Origin: CAYTSW01 sp964440605
Lineage (GTDB): Bacteria; Planctomycetota; Phycisphaerae; Phycisphaerales; UBA1924
Direction of reading: 5' to 3'
DNA length: 8,187 nt
Assembly (NCBI GenBank): GCA_964440605.1
Contig: CAYTSW010000124.1
Location: forward strand, 1 to 8,187
In this document: positions 7,083-8,187 of the stretch, piece by piece
How the letters are laid out: every line of letters begins with the position of its first letter
Numbering within the stretch: the first letter of the stretch is position 1
Position numbers and translations under genes: made by a program
The notes under the pieces: model-generated
The model's database searches: none
What the model was told of the DNA's origin: nothing
Seen by the model: only the letters and a program-made list of their open reading frames with translations

Positions 7083-7193
7083 GGCGGCCTCCTTCGGCGC
7101 GTGTGACAGTCCCGGCTCGTCCGAGCCCGCCCAACCGCTTCCACGCGGCCCGGTATTCCGCCCTCCCCCGCCGCACGTGTCCCGCCGAACGTC
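7083..7193 (-). other. Spacer between ndk and the DoxX-family gene with a small palindrome
   Basis: It contains the perfect palindrome GGCTCGTCCGAGCC (7114-7127), which could fold as a 5-base-pair stem with a 4-base loop. No run of T follows on the minus strand, so it does not look like an intrinsic terminator. Whether the DoxX-family gene is read together with ndk or from its own promoter cannot be told. Confidence 0.4.
7088..7094 (-). promoter_or_regulatory. Strong Shine-Dalgarno of the DoxX-family gene
   Basis: AAGGAGG on the minus strand, 5 bases before the ATG at 7082; the best ribosome binding site in the window. Confidence 0.75.
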
Positions 7194-7664
7194 TTACTCC
7201 GCCGCGCCCGACGACATGTCGTACACCCACTGATCGATCGCCCTGTCTAGCGACAGCACCTCGCCGTCGTGGAAGAAGAGCTTGAGCTCGCGCTCGGCGG
7301 CCTCGGGGCTGTCCGAGCCGTGGATCAGGTTGAACGAGTTGGAGACCCCGAAGTCACCTCGGATCGTGCCCGGATCGGCCTTGGAGCCGAAGGTCGCGCC
7401 CATCATGTTGCGGCTGATGGCGATGGCGCCGTTCCCACGCACCGCCAGCACCAGGACCGGCGACGAGGTCATGAACTTCACCAGCCCCTCGTAGAAGGGC
7501 CTGCCCTTGTGGTCGGCGTAGTGCGTCGACGCCAGATCCTGCGAGATCTGCATCATTTTCGCCCCCACGATCGCCAGCCCCTTCTCCTCGAACCTCGAGA
7601 TGATCTTGCCCATGAGGCCCCGCTGCACGGCGTCGGGCTTGAGAATGATCAGCGTTGTCTCCAT
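7194..7664 (-). CDS. ndk: Nucleoside diphosphate kinase
   Basis: Ndk moves the gamma phosphate of ATP to nucleoside diphosphates through a phosphohistidine and keeps NTP and dNTP pools balanced in the cytoplasm. The protein has 156 residues, slightly longer than the usual 140 or so. It starts with the family signature METTLIILKPDAVQRGL (Lys9). ADHKGRPFYEGLVKFM (50-65) and RNMMGAT (85-91) are the other nucleotide-binding parts, then PGTIRGDFG (98-106, Arg102 region) and NLIHGSDSPEAAERE (112-126) with the active-site His115. The ATG at 7664 is chosen because the family begins there and GGAG lies 7 bases upstream; in-frame starts at 7709 and 7757 would add 15 or 31 residues without family support. 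The last residues (DMSSGAAE) are a variable tail. It is divergent from the cupin gene. Confidence 0.97.
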   Translation of the reverse strand: METTLIILKPDAVQRGLMGKIISRFEEKGLAIVGAKMMQISQDLASTHYADHKGRPFYEGLVKFMTSSPVLVLAVRGNGAIAISRNMMGATFGSKADPGTIRGDFGVSNSFNLIHGSDSPEAAERELKLFFHDGEVLSLDRAIDQWVYDMSSGAAE

Positions 7665-7721
7665 CGCATTGCTCCACGTCTCGTAGTCTGCTGAACCAGT
7701 CGTGCTCATCCGGTCACGGGC

Positions 7722-7739
7722 CGGAGCATAGCGGCTCCG
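7722..7739. promoter_or_regulatory. Inverted repeat in the ndk/cupin divergent region
   Basis: CGGAGC and GCTCCG are perfect 6-base arms separated by ATAGCG, lying between the divergent starts of ndk (7664) and the cupin gene (7769). It could be an operator for one or both genes; in so GC-rich a sequence a 6-base match can also arise by chance. No clear promoter elements were found around it. Confidence 0.25.
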
Positions 7740-7768
7740 CACCATCGGGCGACTCACAGGATGACCTC

Positions 7769-8137
7769 ATGCAACGCAACGCCGCCGACACGCTTCCACA
7801 CGAAATCCCCCAGTGCCACGGCGGAATCGGAACCGCCCTCTGCCGCGTCGTCATGGACGAATCCGAGACGCCACCCCCCTCAGAGGTCGGCATCCGCTTC
7901 GTCCACGAAACCACGCTTCCGCCCGGCGCCTCGGTCGGTGAGCACCCGCACAACGACGACGAAGAGCTCTACTTCGTCACCCGCGGCCGCGGCGAGATGA
8001 TCATAGACGGCGCCCGCCAGCCCATCGGCCCCGGCGACTGCTCGCTGGTCCGCCGGGGACACACCCACGGCCTGATCAACACGGGCGACACGCCGCTCAC
8101 CTTCATCGTGGTGTGCGTGGAGCCGGCTGCCGACTAG
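7769..8137 (+). CDS. Small single-domain cupin protein
   Basis: A 122-residue soluble protein with one cupin beta-barrel domain. Motif 1 is PGASVGEHPHNDDEELYFVTRG (52-73), giving metal ligands His59, His61 and Glu66 with the usual spacing to Gly73. Motif 2 is GDCSLVRRGHTHGLIN (89-104) with the fourth ligand His100; the usual proline before Gly is Arg96 instead. All four metal ligands are kept, so it probably binds a divalent metal. The N-terminal part (HGGIGTALCRVV, 17-28) leads into the first strands. The ATG at 7769 has AGGA 7 bases upstream; upstream in-frame codons to 7655 lie over the ndk start and are unlikely. Substrates of small cupins cannot be read from sequence: it may be a sugar isomerase relative, a dioxygenase-like enzyme or a sensor. 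Neighbours give no hint. Confidence 0.85.
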   Translation: MQRNAADTLPHEIPQCHGGIGTALCRVVMDESETPPPSEVGIRFVHETTLPPGASVGEHPHNDDEELYFVTRGRGEMIIDGARQPIGPGDCSLVRRGHTHGLINTGDTPLTFIVVCVEPAAD

Positions 8138-8187
8138 CGCAGCGCAATCGGATCCACATCGACAGCGCAGCCCGCGTCCGCCTTCAC
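8134..8187 (-). CDS. priA: C-terminal end of a gene, probably primosomal protein N' (PriA)
   Basis: Only the last 17 codons and a TAG stop are inside the window. The translated end, KADAGCAVDVDPIALR, has the VDVDP-x-x-L pattern that closes PriA helicases (typically ...xDVDPxxLL). PriA restarts stalled replication forks. The frame is also suggested by the tight tail-to-tail overlap with the cupin gene: both stops share the sequence CTAG at 8134-8137. The assignment rests on a short motif, so another protein is possible. Confidence 0.6.
   Translation of the reverse strand: MKADAGCAVDVDPIALR

Noticed and set aside
7114..7127. Intrinsic terminator after ndk
   Set aside because: The palindrome has a short loop and no T-run follows it on the minus strand.
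1..8187. CRISPR array, tRNA or rRNA gene, insertion sequence, phage or defence genes
   Set aside because: No spaced direct repeats, tRNA-like cloverleaf, transposase motif or end repeats were seen; nearly all bases are accounted for by identified housekeeping and respiratory genes.

Overview
The window is a GC-rich bacterial chromosome segment (many codons end in G or C, giving very long spurious antisense reading frames). It is dominated by the first genes of an alternative complex III (ACIII) respiratory operon. The type of ActB (an extended N-terminal segment before a Tat-like motif, a molybdopterin-oxidoreductase-like half, then a four-cluster Fe-S half), the heme A synthase with an extra membrane domain, and the strong GC bias together suggest a Planctomycetota bacterium, perhaps of the Phycisphaerae. 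That placement is an inference from family resemblance and was not tested by any search.

Layout. Positions 1-4795 (minus strand) carry actA, actB and the first third of actC, transcribed right to left: a membrane-anchored pentaheme cytochrome c, a fused molybdopterin-like/Fe-S protein, and an NrfD-like quinol-oxidising membrane subunit cut by the window edge. ActB and actC overlap by the four bases ATGA. A 337-base divergent intergenic region (4796-5132) holds a strong ribosome binding site for actA, a candidate sigma70-type promoter for actA and a Fur-box-like imperfect palindrome. On the other side, on the plus strand, lies a CtaA/COX15-type heme A synthase (5133-6602) with an extra four-helix membrane domain at its N terminus. 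It converges, with 6 bases between the stop codons, on a minus-strand DoxX-family membrane protein (6609-7082). Then come nucleoside diphosphate kinase ndk (7194-7664, minus), a small single-domain cupin (7769-8137, plus) divergent from ndk, and the last 17 codons of a minus-strand gene that ends like PriA (8134-8187). The last two overlap tail to tail in a CTAG shared by both TAG stops.

How the genes work together. ACIII oxidises menaquinol or another quinol and passes electrons through the Fe-S clusters of ActB and the hemes of ActA to a cytochrome c or directly to an aa3-type oxidase. Heme A synthase makes the heme A that such an oxidase needs, so the divergent pair actABC... / ctaA is a coherent aerobic respiration module. 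DoxX is a possible membrane partner, but nothing in the sequence ties it to the complex. Ndk, the cupin and PriA look like ordinary neighbours.

I see no CRISPR array, tRNA, rRNA, insertion sequence or defence system here. The points most worth a second look are the extra membrane domain on the heme A synthase, the possible iron-responsive site between ctaA and the act operon, and the TTG start of actA.
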